Source: an uncultured Collinsella sp.
GTDB taxonomy: Bacteria; Actinomycetota; Coriobacteriia; Coriobacteriales; Coriobacteriaceae
Assembly (NCBI GenBank): GCA_905209455.1
Contig: CAJLTA010000006.1
Coordinates: 27,139 to 91,138 of the forward strand
Reading direction: 5' to 3'
Length of the DNA stretch: 64,000 nucleotides
Positions 24,180 through 33,337 of this stretch are shown one piece after another. Each line of letters opens with the position of its first letter. Position 1 is the stretch's first letter. The position numbers were made by a program, and so were the translations under genes. The notes beneath the pieces were generated by a model, which was given only the letters and a program-made list of their open reading frames with translations, was not told the origin of the DNA and did not search any database.

Positions 24180-24458
24180 ATGCCGGGAGAGGGTTTTAAG
24201 GCGCTTGCCGATCCAACGCGACGGCGCATTTTGGAGTTGCTGCGCGAGGGCAATTGCACGGCGGGGGAGCTTGCCGAGCATTTCGATATCAGTAAGCCGT
24301 CGCTGAGCCATCACTTGGCGACGCTCAAAAACGCCGGGTTGGTGACCGACGAGCGCCATGGCCAAAACATCGTATACAGCTTAAACACCACCGTCATGCA
24401 GGACTTGATCGGTTGGTTTATGGGCTTTACAAACACGGAAGGTGATAAGGATGAATAA
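24180..24458 (+). CDS. sdpR: ArsR-family repressor, SdpR-like
   Basis: 92 aa from ATG 24180 after AAAGGAGG. Winged helix-turn-helix of ArsR type: FKALADPTRRRILELLREG, GELAEHFDISKPSLSHHLAT and the wing ERHGQNIVYSLN. No metal-binding ELCVCDL-type motif, in line with the SdpR subgroup, in which a membrane immunity protein sequesters the repressor. It overlaps the sdpI-like gene by 8 bases. Likely represses its own operon. Confidence 0.9.
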   Translation: MPGEGFKALADPTRRRILELLREGNCTAGELAEHFDISKPSLSHHLATLKNAGLVTDERHGQNIVYSLNTTVMQDLIGWFMGFTNTEGDKDE

Positions 24459-25155
24459 CGAAAACAAGGGTATTCACGCCACGGGGGTATCGCGGCGTGT
24501 GTGGATTGCGCTGGTCGCTCTGTGCGTCGCCAATGTCGTAGCGCACCTCATGGTGATGCCGAGCTTGCCTGCGCAGATTCCCACGCACTGGGGCGCGAAC
24601 AGCGCTGTCGACGGTTGGGGTCCTAGCTGGATGGCCTCCGCGCTCGGCGTGCTGCCTCTGGCGCTTCTCGCAATGTTCTGCGTGGTGCCGCGCATCGACC
24701 CCAAAGGTGAGGCATATCGAACCTCGGGCAAGTTCTATCAGGGCTTCGTAATCGCCTTCACCTTGTTCATGTGCGCCATAAGCTGGCTGGGAGAGCTTAC
24801 GGTCTGGGGCGTGGTGCCGGCGGTCGGTTCGGTTAACGTGCTGATTTCCGGTGTTGTCGGTTTGCTGTTCATCGGCGTAGGCAACTACTTGCCGCGTGTG
24901 AAGCAGAACTATACGCTCGGTATCAAGACGCCCTGGGCACTTGCCGATCCCGAGAACTGGCGCCGTACGCAGCGCTTTGGCGGTGCCTGCTTTATGGTGC
25001 TGGGTGTTGGCCTGATTGTGATGGGCGTGGCGGGCAGCGTGCTTTCGAGTGAAGTCGTCGCCGCAGTGATTGCGGTTCTGGCGTTTGGTTCGGTCGGAGC
25101 CGTCTACGTCTACTCGTATCTGCTGTGGCGCAAATCGCAGCGAGCCGCTCGTTAA
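24451..25155 (+). CDS. sdpI: SdpI-family membrane protein (immunity-like)
   Basis: 234 aa with about six membrane spans. The DUF1648 opening LPAQIPTHWGANSAVDGW and the diagnostic YTLGIKTPWALADPENW segment define the SdpI/YhfL family. In Bacillus subtilis SdpI protects from the SdpC peptide toxin and recruits SdpR to the membrane. Start ATG 24451 (AAGGTGATAAGG upstream) overlaps sdpR. No sdpABC genes are seen, but a tiny membrane peptide is encoded divergently. Confidence 0.88.
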   Translation: MNNENKGIHATGVSRRVWIALVALCVANVVAHLMVMPSLPAQIPTHWGANSAVDGWGPSWMASALGVLPLALLAMFCVVPRIDPKGEAYRTSGKFYQGFVIAFTLFMCAISWLGELTVWGVVPAVGSVNVLISGVVGLLFIGVGNYLPRVKQNYTLGIKTPWALADPENWRRTQRFGGACFMVLGVGLIVMGVAGSVLSSEVVAAVIAVLAFGSVGAVYVYSYLLWRKSQRAAR

Positions 25156-25221
25156 GGTTGCGGAAAACTAGCGTACGCAGTTCATAGTATGTTCCGGGGG
25201 ACTTTTCCCAGGTAGTATTAG

Positions 25222-25249
25222 GGGGTATGGGCAACCATGCCCCTTTTTT
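25222..25249 (+). terminator. Terminator of sdpR-sdpI
   Basis: GGGGTATGG-GCAA-CCATGCCCC followed by TTTTTT. Confidence 0.85.
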
Positions 25250-25340
25250 CGTTAAGTTTCAGAGCTGGTTTCCTCATTTCGTTTCCACTAAAGCGAATCA
25301 AGAATAGAGAAACAGCAGGTAGAAAGGATAAAACAGGCAA

Positions 25341-27020
25341 ATGGCAGAGTTCATCTACCAGATGTATCAGGCTCGTAAGGCCCATGGCGACAAGGTAATC
25401 CTTGACGACGTGACCCTGAGCTTCTACCCCGGTGCCAAGATCGGCGTTGTGGGTCCCAACGGCATGGGCAAGTCGACCCTGCTCAAGATCATGGCCGGCA
25501 TCGAGGAGGTCTCCAACGGTGATGCCAGGCTCACCCCCGGCTACACCGTGGGCATCCTGCAGCAGGAGCCGCCGCTCGACGACGACAAGACCGTCATCGA
25601 GAACGTGCGCATGGCATTTGGCGACATGATCGCCAAGGTCGATCGCTTCAATAAGATCGGCGAGGAGATGTGCGACCCGGATTGCGACATGGACGCCCTC
25701 ATGGCCGAGATGGGCAAGCTCCAGGACGAGATTGACGCCGCCGACGGCTGGGATATCGATTCCAAGCTCGGCCAGGCCATGGACGCCCTGCAGCTGCCCG
25801 ATTCCGACATGCCGGTCAACGTGCTCTCTGGCGGCGAGCGCCGCCGCGTGGCCCTGTGCAAGCTGCTGCTCGAGGCTCCCGACCTGCTGCTGCTCGACGA
25901 GCCTACGAACCACCTGGACGCCGAGTCGATCCTGTGGCTCGAGCACTTCCTGCACAACTACCAGGGCGCGGTGCTTGCCGTCACACACGATCGCTACTTC
26001 CTGGATAACGTTGCCGAGTGGATCTGCGAGGTCGACCGCGGTCACCTCTATCCCTACAAGGGCAACTACTCCACGTATCTGGAGACCAAGGCCGCGCGTA
26101 TCGAGGCGCAGGGTAACCGCGACGCCAAGCTCGCCAAGCGCATGGAGGCCGAGCTCGAGTGGGTACGCAGCTCGCCCAAGGCTCGCCAGGCAAAGAACAA
26201 GGCCCGTCTGGCTCGCTACGAGGAGATGGAGGCCGAGGCTCGCGCAAGCCAGAAGCTCGACTGGACCGACATCCGCATTCCTGTGGGCCCGCGTTTGGGC
26301 AACAAGGTGCTCGAGGCTCATCACCTGCACAAGGAGTTCGATGGCCGCGTGCTCATTGATGACCTTTCGTTCACCCTGCCGCGCAACGGCATCGTGGGCG
26401 TCATCGGCCCCAACGGTGTCGGTAAGACCACGCTGTTCAAGACGATTGTGGGTCTGGAGCCGCTGACTTCGGGCGAGCTCGAGGTGGGCGAGACCGTCAA
26501 GATCTCTTACGTCGACCAGAACCGTTCCGGCATCGATCCCGATAAGAACCTGTGGGAGGTCGTCTCGGACGGCCTGGACCACATGATGGTCGGCGAGACC
26601 GAGGTTCCGAGCCGCGCTTATGTGGCGAGCTTTGGCTTTAAGGGCCAGGACCAGCAGAAGCGCGCTGGCGTGCTCTCCGGCGGCGAGCGCAACCGTCTGA
26701 ACTTGGCGCTTACGCTCAAGCAGGGCGGCAACCTGCTGCTTCTCGACGAGCCCACGAACGACCTCGACGTCGAGACGCTGTCCTCGCTCGAAGCGGCGCT
26801 GCTCGAGTTCCCGGGCTGCTCGGTGGTCATTAGCCACGATCGTATGTTCCTGGACCGCGTCGCCACGCACATTCTGGCGTGGGAGGGCACCGACGAGAAT
26901 CCGGGCAACTGGTATTGGTTCGAGGGTAACTTCGAGGCCTATCAGGCCAACCGCATCGAGCGCCTGGGCGAGGACGCAGCCCAGCCGCATCGTATCCACC
27001 GCAAGCTGACGCGTGACTAA
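25341..27020 (+). CDS. ettA: Energy-dependent translational throttle protein EttA (ABC-F)
   Basis: 559 aa, the family's normal length. Two ABC domains without membrane spans: Walker A GPNGMGKST and GPNGVGKTT, signatures LSGGERRRVALCKLL and LSGGERNRLNLALTL, and a linker with the EttA-type arm (LEWVRSSPKARQAKNKARLA). EttA binds the ribosomal E site and gates the first steps of elongation according to ATP/ADP. High use of preferred codons suggests strong expression. A dispersed stem-loop repeat begins three bases after the stop. Confidence 0.95.
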   Translation: MAEFIYQMYQARKAHGDKVILDDVTLSFYPGAKIGVVGPNGMGKSTLLKIMAGIEEVSNGDARLTPGYTVGILQQEPPLDDDKTVIENVRMAFGDMIAKVDRFNKIGEEMCDPDCDMDALMAEMGKLQDEIDAADGWDIDSKLGQAMDALQLPDSDMPVNVLSGGERRRVALCKLLLEAPDLLLLDEPTNHLDAESILWLEHFLHNYQGAVLAVTHDRYFLDNVAEWICEVDRGHLYPYKGNYSTYLETKAARIEAQGNRDAKLAKRMEAELEWVRSSPKARQAKNKARLARYEEMEAEARASQKLDWTDIRIPVGPRLGNKVLEAHHLHKEFDGRVLIDDLSFTLPRNGIVGVIGPNGVGKTTLFKTIVGLEPLTSGELEVGETVKISYVDQNRSGIDPDKNLWEVVSDGLDHMMVGETEVPSRAYVASFGFKGQDQQKRAGVLSGGERNRLNLALTLKQGGNLLLLDEPTNDLDVETLSSLEAALLEFPGCSVVISHDRMFLDRVATHILAWEGTDENPGNWYWFEGNFEAYQANRIERLGEDAAQPHRIHRKLTRD

Positions 27021-27023
27021 TTT

Positions 27024-27165
27024 GTTACGCGGTTTTACCAAACCGCGTAACTGCTCGACGCTGCGCGGGCCGCAAGCACCCCATCTTGCCGTTCAAACCG
27101 TCGCTCGCGTACCGAAGTACGCGTCGCTCCTCTTTCACGGCAACCTGGGGCACTTGCGGCCCGCT
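27024..27165 (+). repeat. Dispersed stem-loop repeat, copy A
   Basis: A perfect hairpin (12-bp arms GTTACGCGGTTT / AAACCGCGTAAC, 27024-27051) and GCTCGACGCTGC are followed by a second, long stem (GGGCCGCAAGCACCCC paired with GGGGCACTTGCGGCCC) enclosing TCGCTCGCGTACCGAAGTAC. Related copies lie at 36776, 52371 and 57824. Confidence 0.85.
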
Positions 27166-27201
27166 CGCTGTTGGTCACGGAACATCGATGAATGCTAATA
27201 A

Positions 27202-27237
27202 AAACGGCTCAAATCCGGGTTTGGATTTGAGCCGTTT
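27202..27237. terminator. Bidirectional terminator
   Basis: AAACGGCTCAAATCC and GGATTTGAGCCGTTT pair around GGGTTT; it ends the - strand gene at 27242 and anything from ettA. Confidence 0.85.
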
Positions 27238-27241
27238 GTCG

Positions 27242-28588
27242 TTACTGCTCGGGTTCTTCGACTTTGTCGATGGCCCAGGTGGCTCCGAGACCGCCGGTGG
27301 TGTTGCGGCGGATGCGCACGGCAACCTCGCGGCGCTCGCCGGCCTGCGTGTAGTGCAGGGGGAAGCTTGCGCGGTTTCGCGCGGCCTCGATGGTACCGCG
27401 CTCGCGGGCGATCCAGTAGTACTCGCCGACGATGCCGAGCGTGTCGGCGCCGTAGGGGAGATAGGTCGACAGCTGGTGCAGAAGCGGGCCGGGGCAGAAG
27501 ACCTCGGATGCGAAATCGATGGGGAAGTCCTTGGGGATGGTCGGTGCTGCGGGTGCGGGGGCCGGTGCTGCAGCGGGGGCCGGAGACGGTGCCGGTGCGG
27601 GAATTTGGTCGCAAACAGCGGCGGGCACGGATTCGATGACGGGTGCGGGCTCCGGCGTCGCTTCCGGCTTGATCGTGGAATCTGCGGGCTCCAGCGTCGT
27701 CTTCGGCTTGGTTGTGGAATCTGCGGGCTTCACGGTGACGGGCGCGTCTGCAACTGCGGTTTCAACCTCAACCTGCGTCGCGTTCTCGTTCTCGACGCTC
27801 GACTTTGCCTCGATGGGCGTGGATGCCATGGTGGTGATGCCGGCGTTTGCGTTCTCGGGGTCATAGACGACCGTGAGTGAGATGGCAGGCTGCGGTGCCT
27901 CGGGCTCCGATGCCGCCTCGGTAGCGTCCTGTTCTGCGGGCTCTTCGGGCTGATCGTCCTCGGCCTCGTCGCCAAAGACATCGCTGTTTTGGAGCGCAGG
28001 CGCCTCAGGTTGGCTAGCGGCTTCTTCGGGTGTCGACTTGGGAGCCTCGTTGAGCTCCGTAGTGGCTTCCTGCTCGGATATGACTTTGGGATCGGTCGTG
28101 GCGGCGATTTCGGTTTCGGCTTCTGCCGTTACCTCAATAGCGACTTCGATCTCTGTCTCGGGCTCGGGCTCCGGAGCGACTTCGGCCACGGGCTCGGGCT
28201 CGGGACGCTTAACGTGCTTAGGGCGCACGGCCTTGAGGTCCTTCTCGCCGCGCTTTTTCTTTTTGTAGGACTGCTTGGCTCCCTTGGCTGCCTTGGGCTT
28301 ATCCTCGCCCTTGGCAAGGGCGGTATCCCAGGCATCGTTGGCGATGACGGTGGCATACAGGCGACCGCCCTTAAAGACGGTCAGCTTAATGCAGTCGTCG
28401 AGCTCCTCGAGCAACTCGCGCGTGGACTCAAAGCCCAGGTCATAAGCGGCCATGTCACCAGTGGCGAGTGCCTCCTCGACCTGCGTCATAAACGTTTGCT
28501 TGCCGCATCCGATTGCATCGCGCAGCAGACGATACAGGTAGATGTGGTTGCCCAGCGATAGCGTGGGCTTAACTATTGTCTTGCTCAT
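27242..28588 (-). CDS. Uncharacterised protein with a long acidic Pro/Ala/Glu linker
   Basis: 448 aa from the ATG at 28586-28588. N-terminal globular region (1-85: NHIYLYRLLRDAIGCGKQTF, FESTRELLEELDDCIKLTVF, GGRLYATVIAND), a Lys-rich patch (KQSYKKKKRGEKDLKAV), then about 230 residues of Glu/Pro/Ala-rich low complexity with a near-repeat KPADSTTKPK / EPADSTIKPE, and a C-terminal globular region (about 365-448: FASEVFCPGPLLHQLSTYLP, HYTQAGERREVAVRI). No signal peptide or membrane span, so cytoplasmic. I do not recognise either domain; the N-terminal part resembles small nucleic-acid-binding helical domains only loosely. Confidence 0.75.
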   Translation of the reverse strand: MSKTIVKPTLSLGNHIYLYRLLRDAIGCGKQTFMTQVEEALATGDMAAYDLGFESTRELLEELDDCIKLTVFKGGRLYATVIANDAWDTALAKGEDKPKAAKGAKQSYKKKKRGEKDLKAVRPKHVKRPEPEPVAEVAPEPEPETEIEVAIEVTAEAETEIAATTDPKVISEQEATTELNEAPKSTPEEAASQPEAPALQNSDVFGDEAEDDQPEEPAEQDATEAASEPEAPQPAISLTVVYDPENANAGITTMASTPIEAKSSVENENATQVEVETAVADAPVTVKPADSTTKPKTTLEPADSTIKPEATPEPAPVIESVPAAVCDQIPAPAPSPAPAAAPAPAPAAPTIPKDFPIDFASEVFCPGPLLHQLSTYLPYGADTLGIVGEYYWIARERGTIEAARNRASFPLHYTQAGERREVAVRIRRNTTGGLGATWAIDKVEEPEQ

Positions 28589-28726
28589 GGCAAATCTCCT
28601 CTTTACACACCAAAGCATCTTACCATCGCACGGGGCGTGCCGCCTCGGCGCCCAAGGCAAACGGGCGCGACCGTTGCCGGTTCGCGCCCGTTATACAGGT
28701 CGATTATCTATGAGAGGCAAACGTGC

Positions 28727-29671
28727 TTAGTTGCCCGATGCCGTGCCTTGGCTCGAGCTGTCAGATGCCGTGCCGGACGCGGTTCCGCTCGAGCTGTTAG
28801 TGCTGCTGTTGTCGGTAGATCCCGTGCCCGACGTATTGCCGCTCGTCTGGTCGCCCGTGCTCGGTTGAGAGCCGTCAGTCGTTTGGCTTGAGTCGGTCGT
28901 GCCGGATTGCGTGCCGCTGTTGTTCGCAGAGGAATCGACGCCCTGCGATTGATCGGGGGTGTTCGAGGACGAGTCGGCGGATGCGGGGGTGCCCTGCGAG
29001 TCGTCCTGCTGGCTTTGCGATTGACCGGAGCTATCCGCGTCGCTCTCGGTCGTGCGCGACGAAAGGATCGGCTCGGGACGCTCACCCAGACCCTCGCCGG
29101 CGGTGGTGATAAGGATGGCGCCGGTGCAGGCGATGACCGCGACGATGGCGATGGCAATCGAGAAGATGATGACCTTCTTTTGCGTCTGGCTGCGCTCTGC
29201 CGCGGCCTTGGCGCGCAGGCTGTTAGGGGCGACGCGGGCCGTGGTCGCGCGTCCCGCAATCTGGCGCATCTCCTGGGTAGTTGCGGCGCCGCCTAAGTGC
29301 TCCTCGGCATTAAACTCAACGGGCTCGTAGGCGCCGGCGGGGTAGTCGACGTCGGCGTGCGTGCCCTTGAGGGCTTCGGCGCTGGCAGAGATAAAGTGGC
29401 GGTAGACCTGCGAGGACACAACGGTGATGACCGAGCTCACGGCGGCACCAATTACTGAACCAGCGATACCGATTTTGGAAGCAAGCGCGACGCTTGTGGC
29501 GGCGGCTGCGGCGCCGGCGATGATCTGAGGAATGGAAATGTCGTCGAACAGGCCCTTTTTGGGCGCGATGGCCATGGTTTGTCCGATGGAATGGTTTTCG
29601 TGAACGCCGTTGTTGAGCGCGGCCGGTGTCATGACGCGCGTGCGCGGCGCGTCGGTGTACTTGGTTGTCAT
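28727..29671 (-). CDS. Membrane protein with Ser/Thr/Gln/Asn-rich extracytoplasmic tail
   Basis: 314 aa from the ATG at 29669-29671 (GGGAGGACC upstream). A Gly/Ala-rich amphiphilic stretch at about 42-85 (IIAGAAAAATSVALASKIGI), a single strong membrane span near 172-195 (IIFSIAIAIVAVIACTGAIL), then a tail of about 115 residues almost wholly made of S, T, D, Q, N and G. The layout suggests a bitopic protein with a flexible outer region. No recognised domain; I cannot name a function. Gene direction and spacing are independent of its neighbours. Confidence 0.75.
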   Translation of the reverse strand: MTTKYTDAPRTRVMTPAALNNGVHENHSIGQTMAIAPKKGLFDDISIPQIIAGAAAAATSVALASKIGIAGSVIGAAVSSVITVVSSQVYRHFISASAEALKGTHADVDYPAGAYEPVEFNAEEHLGGAATTQEMRQIAGRATTARVAPNSLRAKAAAERSQTQKKVIIFSIAIAIVAVIACTGAILITTAGEGLGERPEPILSSRTTESDADSSGQSQSQQDDSQGTPASADSSSNTPDQSQGVDSSANNSGTQSGTTDSSQTTDGSQPSTGDQTSGNTSGTGSTDNSSTNSSSGTASGTASDSSSQGTASGN

Positions 29672-29874
29672 ACGGGGTCCTCCCGGTGTAAATCTGCTTC
29701 GTTTCGTGTAGCCCTCAGGGTACCCACCAGATGTGAATCGTGCGTGACGTTTAACAGATACCATCAACTCATCAATAGCTCACCAAGTTGGTGGGATGCG
29801 GTTACACCCGGCGGTTGAACTACAATAGGGCTTGCTAATTGTTGTGAATGGCGTCTACGCACGGGAGCATTCTT

Positions 29875-31854
29875 ATGAATCTTCACCTTTCTCAGTCTGA
29901 TGGCTTTTTGCGTGTGGCGGCGGCGTCGCCGCAGATTCGCGTTGCCGATGTCGAGGACAATGTCGAGGCTGCATTGGCGGCTGTTCGCGAGGCTGCCGAG
30001 CGCGGCGTTCGCGCGCTGGTGCTGCCCGAGCTCAGCTTGTGCGGCTATACCGCGGCCGACCTGCTCCATAACCGCACGCTGCTGCATGCCTGCGAGGCTG
30101 CTCTGGTGCATATCCTCGATGAGACTCGTGAGCTGTCGATTGTCTTTACCGTCGGTCTTCCCGTTGCGGTTGCCGAGAATATCTACAACTGCGCCGCCGT
30201 GTGCTGCGCGGGCGAGCTTTTGGGCCTGACGGCCAAGAAGCATCTGCCCAACTATGGCGAGTTCTACGAGCGCCGCTGGTTTGCTCCGGCGCCTGCAGAT
30301 CCCGTGTGGGTCGAGTTTGCCGGTCAGGGTCCGGTTCCGCTGGGTTCGGGGCTTGTCTACCGCTGCTGTGATGAAGGTGCCGAGGATATGGTGCTGGGCG
30401 TTGAGGTCTGCGAGGACCTGTGGGTGCCGGCGCCCCCTTCGACCGAGATGGCGCTTGCCGGTGCGACGGTGATCCTCAATCCGTCGGCTTCGGACGAGAT
30501 TATCGGTAAGGCGGATTACCGCCGCAGCCTAATCTCCAACCAGAGCGCGCGCCTGTACTGCGCCTATGCCTACGCGGACGCGAGCGAGGGCGAGTCCACG
30601 ACCGACATGGTCTTTGCGGGCGAGAACCTCGTCTACGAAAACGGCTCCAAGCTCGCCGCGACCAAACTGCTTACCTGCGATATGGCCATCGCCGACGTTG
30701 ACCTTGACCGCCTGGTTGCCGAGCGCCGTCGCTCGACGACGTGGACGCGCACCGACGATGCGCCGGAGGCCACGGCCGTTGAGTTTTCGTTTGAGGGCGT
30801 GCTGGCCGAAGAACCTGTCCTGCGCGATGCCTGCGATATCGACCGCGTTTTCCCGCGCGCGCCCTTTGTGCCGGCCGACCACGGCGACTTGGCCGAGCGC
30901 TGCGAGACGATCCTCGGTCTGCAGACTGCGGGCCTCAAGACCCGCCTCGCCCACACAGGTACCAAGGCTGCGGTCATCGGCCTTTCGGGCGGCTTGGACT
31001 CCACGCTAGCGCTGCTTGTGACCGTGCGTGCCTTCGATGCACTGGGGCTGTCGCGCACGGGTATCACGGCGGTTTCCATGCCCGGCTTTGGCACGACGCA
31101 CCGCACTAAGTCCAATGCCGAGTCGCTCGCTCGTGACTTGGGTGTGAGCTTCCGCGAGGTCTCAATCCATGCTGCCGTGGAACAGCACTTTAAGGATATC
31201 GAGCATGATCCGGCCGTGCAGGACGTGACCTACGAGAACAGCCAGGCGCGCGAGCGTACGCAGATTCTGATGGATCTGGCCAACCAGGCTGGCGGTTTTG
31301 TCATCGGCACGGGCGACCTGTCGGAGCTGGCGCTCGGCTGGGCTACCTATAACGGCGACCACATGAGCATGTACGCCGTCAACGCGAGCGTGCCTAAGAC
31401 GCTTGTGCGCCATCTGGTGCGCTATGCGGCCGATGTGTTTGGCGGGCGTATTGCCGAGACGCTGCTCGACATCCTCGATACGCCGGTGTCCCCCGAGCTT
31501 CTGCCGCCCACGGGCGACGGCGAGATTGCGCAGAAGACCGAGGATTTGGTGGGCCCGTATGAGCTGCACGACTACTTCCTCTACTACCTGCTGCGTTTTG
31601 GCTTTGAGCCGGGCAAGATCTACCGCATGGCGCTCAAGAGCTTCGAGGGCGTCTACGACGCCAAGACCGTCCACACGTGGCTACGTACGTCCTACCGTCG
31701 CTTCTTTGCCCAGCAGTTTAAGCGCAGCTGCCTGCCCGATGGTCCCAAGGTGGGTTCGGTGACGCTCAGCCCGCGCGGCGATTGGCGTATGCCGAGTGAC
31801 GCTAGCTCGCGTCTGTGGCTTGCGCAGATCGACGCGCTCAATCCAGTTGACTAA
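29875..31854 (+). CDS. nadE: Glutamine-dependent NAD+ synthetase
   Basis: 659 aa from ATG 29875 (GGGAG upstream). N-terminal nitrilase-type glutaminase: catalytic Glu in LPELSLCGY, Lys in KKHLPNYGEFYERRW and Cys in GVEVCEDLWVP. C-terminal synthetase with the ATP pyrophosphatase loop GLSGGLDSTLAL (about residue 368) and GTGDLSELALGW. It amidates nicotinic acid adenine dinucleotide to NAD+ using glutamine as ammonia source, in the cytoplasm. Length matches the two-domain actinobacterial form. Confidence 0.96.
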   Translation: MNLHLSQSDGFLRVAAASPQIRVADVEDNVEAALAAVREAAERGVRALVLPELSLCGYTAADLLHNRTLLHACEAALVHILDETRELSIVFTVGLPVAVAENIYNCAAVCCAGELLGLTAKKHLPNYGEFYERRWFAPAPADPVWVEFAGQGPVPLGSGLVYRCCDEGAEDMVLGVEVCEDLWVPAPPSTEMALAGATVILNPSASDEIIGKADYRRSLISNQSARLYCAYAYADASEGESTTDMVFAGENLVYENGSKLAATKLLTCDMAIADVDLDRLVAERRRSTTWTRTDDAPEATAVEFSFEGVLAEEPVLRDACDIDRVFPRAPFVPADHGDLAERCETILGLQTAGLKTRLAHTGTKAAVIGLSGGLDSTLALLVTVRAFDALGLSRTGITAVSMPGFGTTHRTKSNAESLARDLGVSFREVSIHAAVEQHFKDIEHDPAVQDVTYENSQARERTQILMDLANQAGGFVIGTGDLSELALGWATYNGDHMSMYAVNASVPKTLVRHLVRYAADVFGGRIAETLLDILDTPVSPELLPPTGDGEIAQKTEDLVGPYELHDYFLYYLLRFGFEPGKIYRMALKSFEGVYDAKTVHTWLRTSYRRFFAQQFKRSCLPDGPKVGSVTLSPRGDWRMPSDASSRLWLAQIDALNPVD

Positions 31855-31922
31855 GGTTGGCTAAATTGAACCAATACGGGGGTTGCAAGCGTTACACTTT
31901 TGCAATCTGATGGCCCGTATCG

Positions 31923-31955
31923 CGCGGCGCTCTTGTCGGAGCGCCGCGTTTTTTA
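31923..31955 (+). terminator. Terminator of nadE
   Basis: CGCGGCGCTC and GAGCGCCGCG with a TTGTCG loop, then TTTTTTAT. Confidence 0.9.
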
Positions 31956-31972
31956 TATCGAAAGGTGGCACC

Positions 31973-33136
31973 ATGCAGGCATCGCAGCGTCTCGACCGCT
32001 TTGGCGCGGAGGTCTTCGCCTCGCTCAACAACAAGCTTCTCGCGCTGAAGGCTCAGGGCAAGACCATTTACAACATGAGCGTGGGCACGCCCGACTTTAA
32101 GCCGTACGACCATGTGGTCGAGGCGCTCACGCAGGCAGCCCAAGATCCCGAGATGTGGAAGTATGCCCTGCGCGACCTGCCCGAACTCAAGCAGGCCGTG
32201 TGCGATTACTATGAGCGTCGCTTTGGCGTTTCGGGCATTACGCCGTCTATGGTGCAGTCGTGCAACGGCACGCAGGAGGGGGTGGGCCATTTGGGCCTTG
32301 CCCTGCTCGATCCGGGTGACACCATTTTGGTTCCCGATCCGTGCTACCCGGTCTTTGAGGCGGGTGCCAAGATCGCCGATGCCAAGCTCGAATACTATCC
32401 GCTGGTTGCCGAGCACAATTACCTGCCCTATGTGGCGGGTATCGATCCCGAGGTTGCCGATCGTGCCAAGTACATGATCGTGTCGCTGCCCGCGAACCCG
32501 GTCGGCTCGGTGGGCACGCCCGAGGTCTACGAGGAGATTATCGCCTTTGCCCGCGAGCATGATCTGTTGATCGTCCATGATAACGCGTACTCCGACATCG
32601 TGTTTGACGGCGAGCCCGGCGGCAGCTTCTTGCAGTATCCCGGCGCGCTCGAGGTGGGCGTTGAGTTCTTCTCGCTCTCCAAGTCGTTTAACGTCACCGG
32701 TGCCCGCATCGGCTTTTTGGTCGGTCGCGAGGATGTGGTCTCTGCCTTTGCCAAGCTGCGCGGCCAGATCGACTTTGGTATGTTCTTCCCGATTCAGAAG
32801 GCCGCCATCGCGTGCCTGAACGGTCCGCGCGATGAGGTCGAGGCGCAGCGTCTGAAGTACCAGGAACGCCGCGATGCCCTGTGCGACGGTCTTGAGGGCC
32901 TGGGCTGGGAGCGTCCCAACGCGCATGGCTCTATGTTTGTGTGGGCCAAGCTTCCCGGTGGTCGCACCGATTCCATGGCGTTTTGCGAGGAGCTCATGGA
33001 GAAGGCCGGCGTTGTGGTGACGCCGGGCGCGAGCTTTGGCCCTTCGGGCGAGGGGCACGTGCGCATGGCGCTGGTCCTGCCGCCCGATCAGATCGCTTTG
33101 GCTGTCGAGGCCATTCGCGAGGCGGGCCTGTATTAG
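31973..33136 (+). CDS. Class I/II aminotransferase
   Basis: 387 aa from ATG 31973 (AAAGGTGG upstream). Fold type I PLP enzyme: PDPCYPVFEAGA, SLPANPVGSVG, HDNAYSDIVFDG and the Schiff-base Lys in FSLSKSFNVTGARIGFLVG. The sequence is close to LL-diaminopimelate/N-acetyl-DAP and methionine-type aminotransferases. Because the window also has dapH and a candidate deacetylase, this enzyme may do the PatA step in DAP synthesis, but the assignment is inferential. It has its own expression unit between the nadE terminator and the next hairpin. Confidence 0.85.
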   Translation: MQASQRLDRFGAEVFASLNNKLLALKAQGKTIYNMSVGTPDFKPYDHVVEALTQAAQDPEMWKYALRDLPELKQAVCDYYERRFGVSGITPSMVQSCNGTQEGVGHLGLALLDPGDTILVPDPCYPVFEAGAKIADAKLEYYPLVAEHNYLPYVAGIDPEVADRAKYMIVSLPANPVGSVGTPEVYEEIIAFAREHDLLIVHDNAYSDIVFDGEPGGSFLQYPGALEVGVEFFSLSKSFNVTGARIGFLVGREDVVSAFAKLRGQIDFGMFFPIQKAAIACLNGPRDEVEAQRLKYQERRDALCDGLEGLGWERPNAHGSMFVWAKLPGGRTDSMAFCEELMEKAGVVVTPGASFGPSGEGHVRMALVLPPDQIALAVEAIREAGLY

Positions 33137-33280
33137 AAACCTATTTCGACTCGTCAATAGCTCGAAACCGATTTCGTGCAGTTATTTTACGAATTCTGCA
33201 AACAATTTCGGTAAACGGTCGATTTTTGGCTGCGAATAGGAGCATAATCAAAGTCCCGATTGGATGTATTGGGATTACGG

Positions 33281-33315
33281 CAAGCCGCTCGGGTCGTTCC
33301 CGGGCGGCTTGTTTG
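33281..33315 (+). terminator. Hairpin between aminotransferase and ldh
   Basis: CAAGCCGCTCGGG and CCCGGGCGGCTTG pair (one mismatch) around TCGTT, then TTTG; lies 23 bases before the ldh start. Confidence 0.65.
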
Positions 33316-33337
33316 TGGAGAGAGATGGGAGTTTCTA

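Noticed and set aside
33281..33315. Riboswitch or attenuator before ldh
   Set aside because: A single short hairpin with a weak T-run is better read as the aminotransferase terminator; no aptamer-like conserved core.
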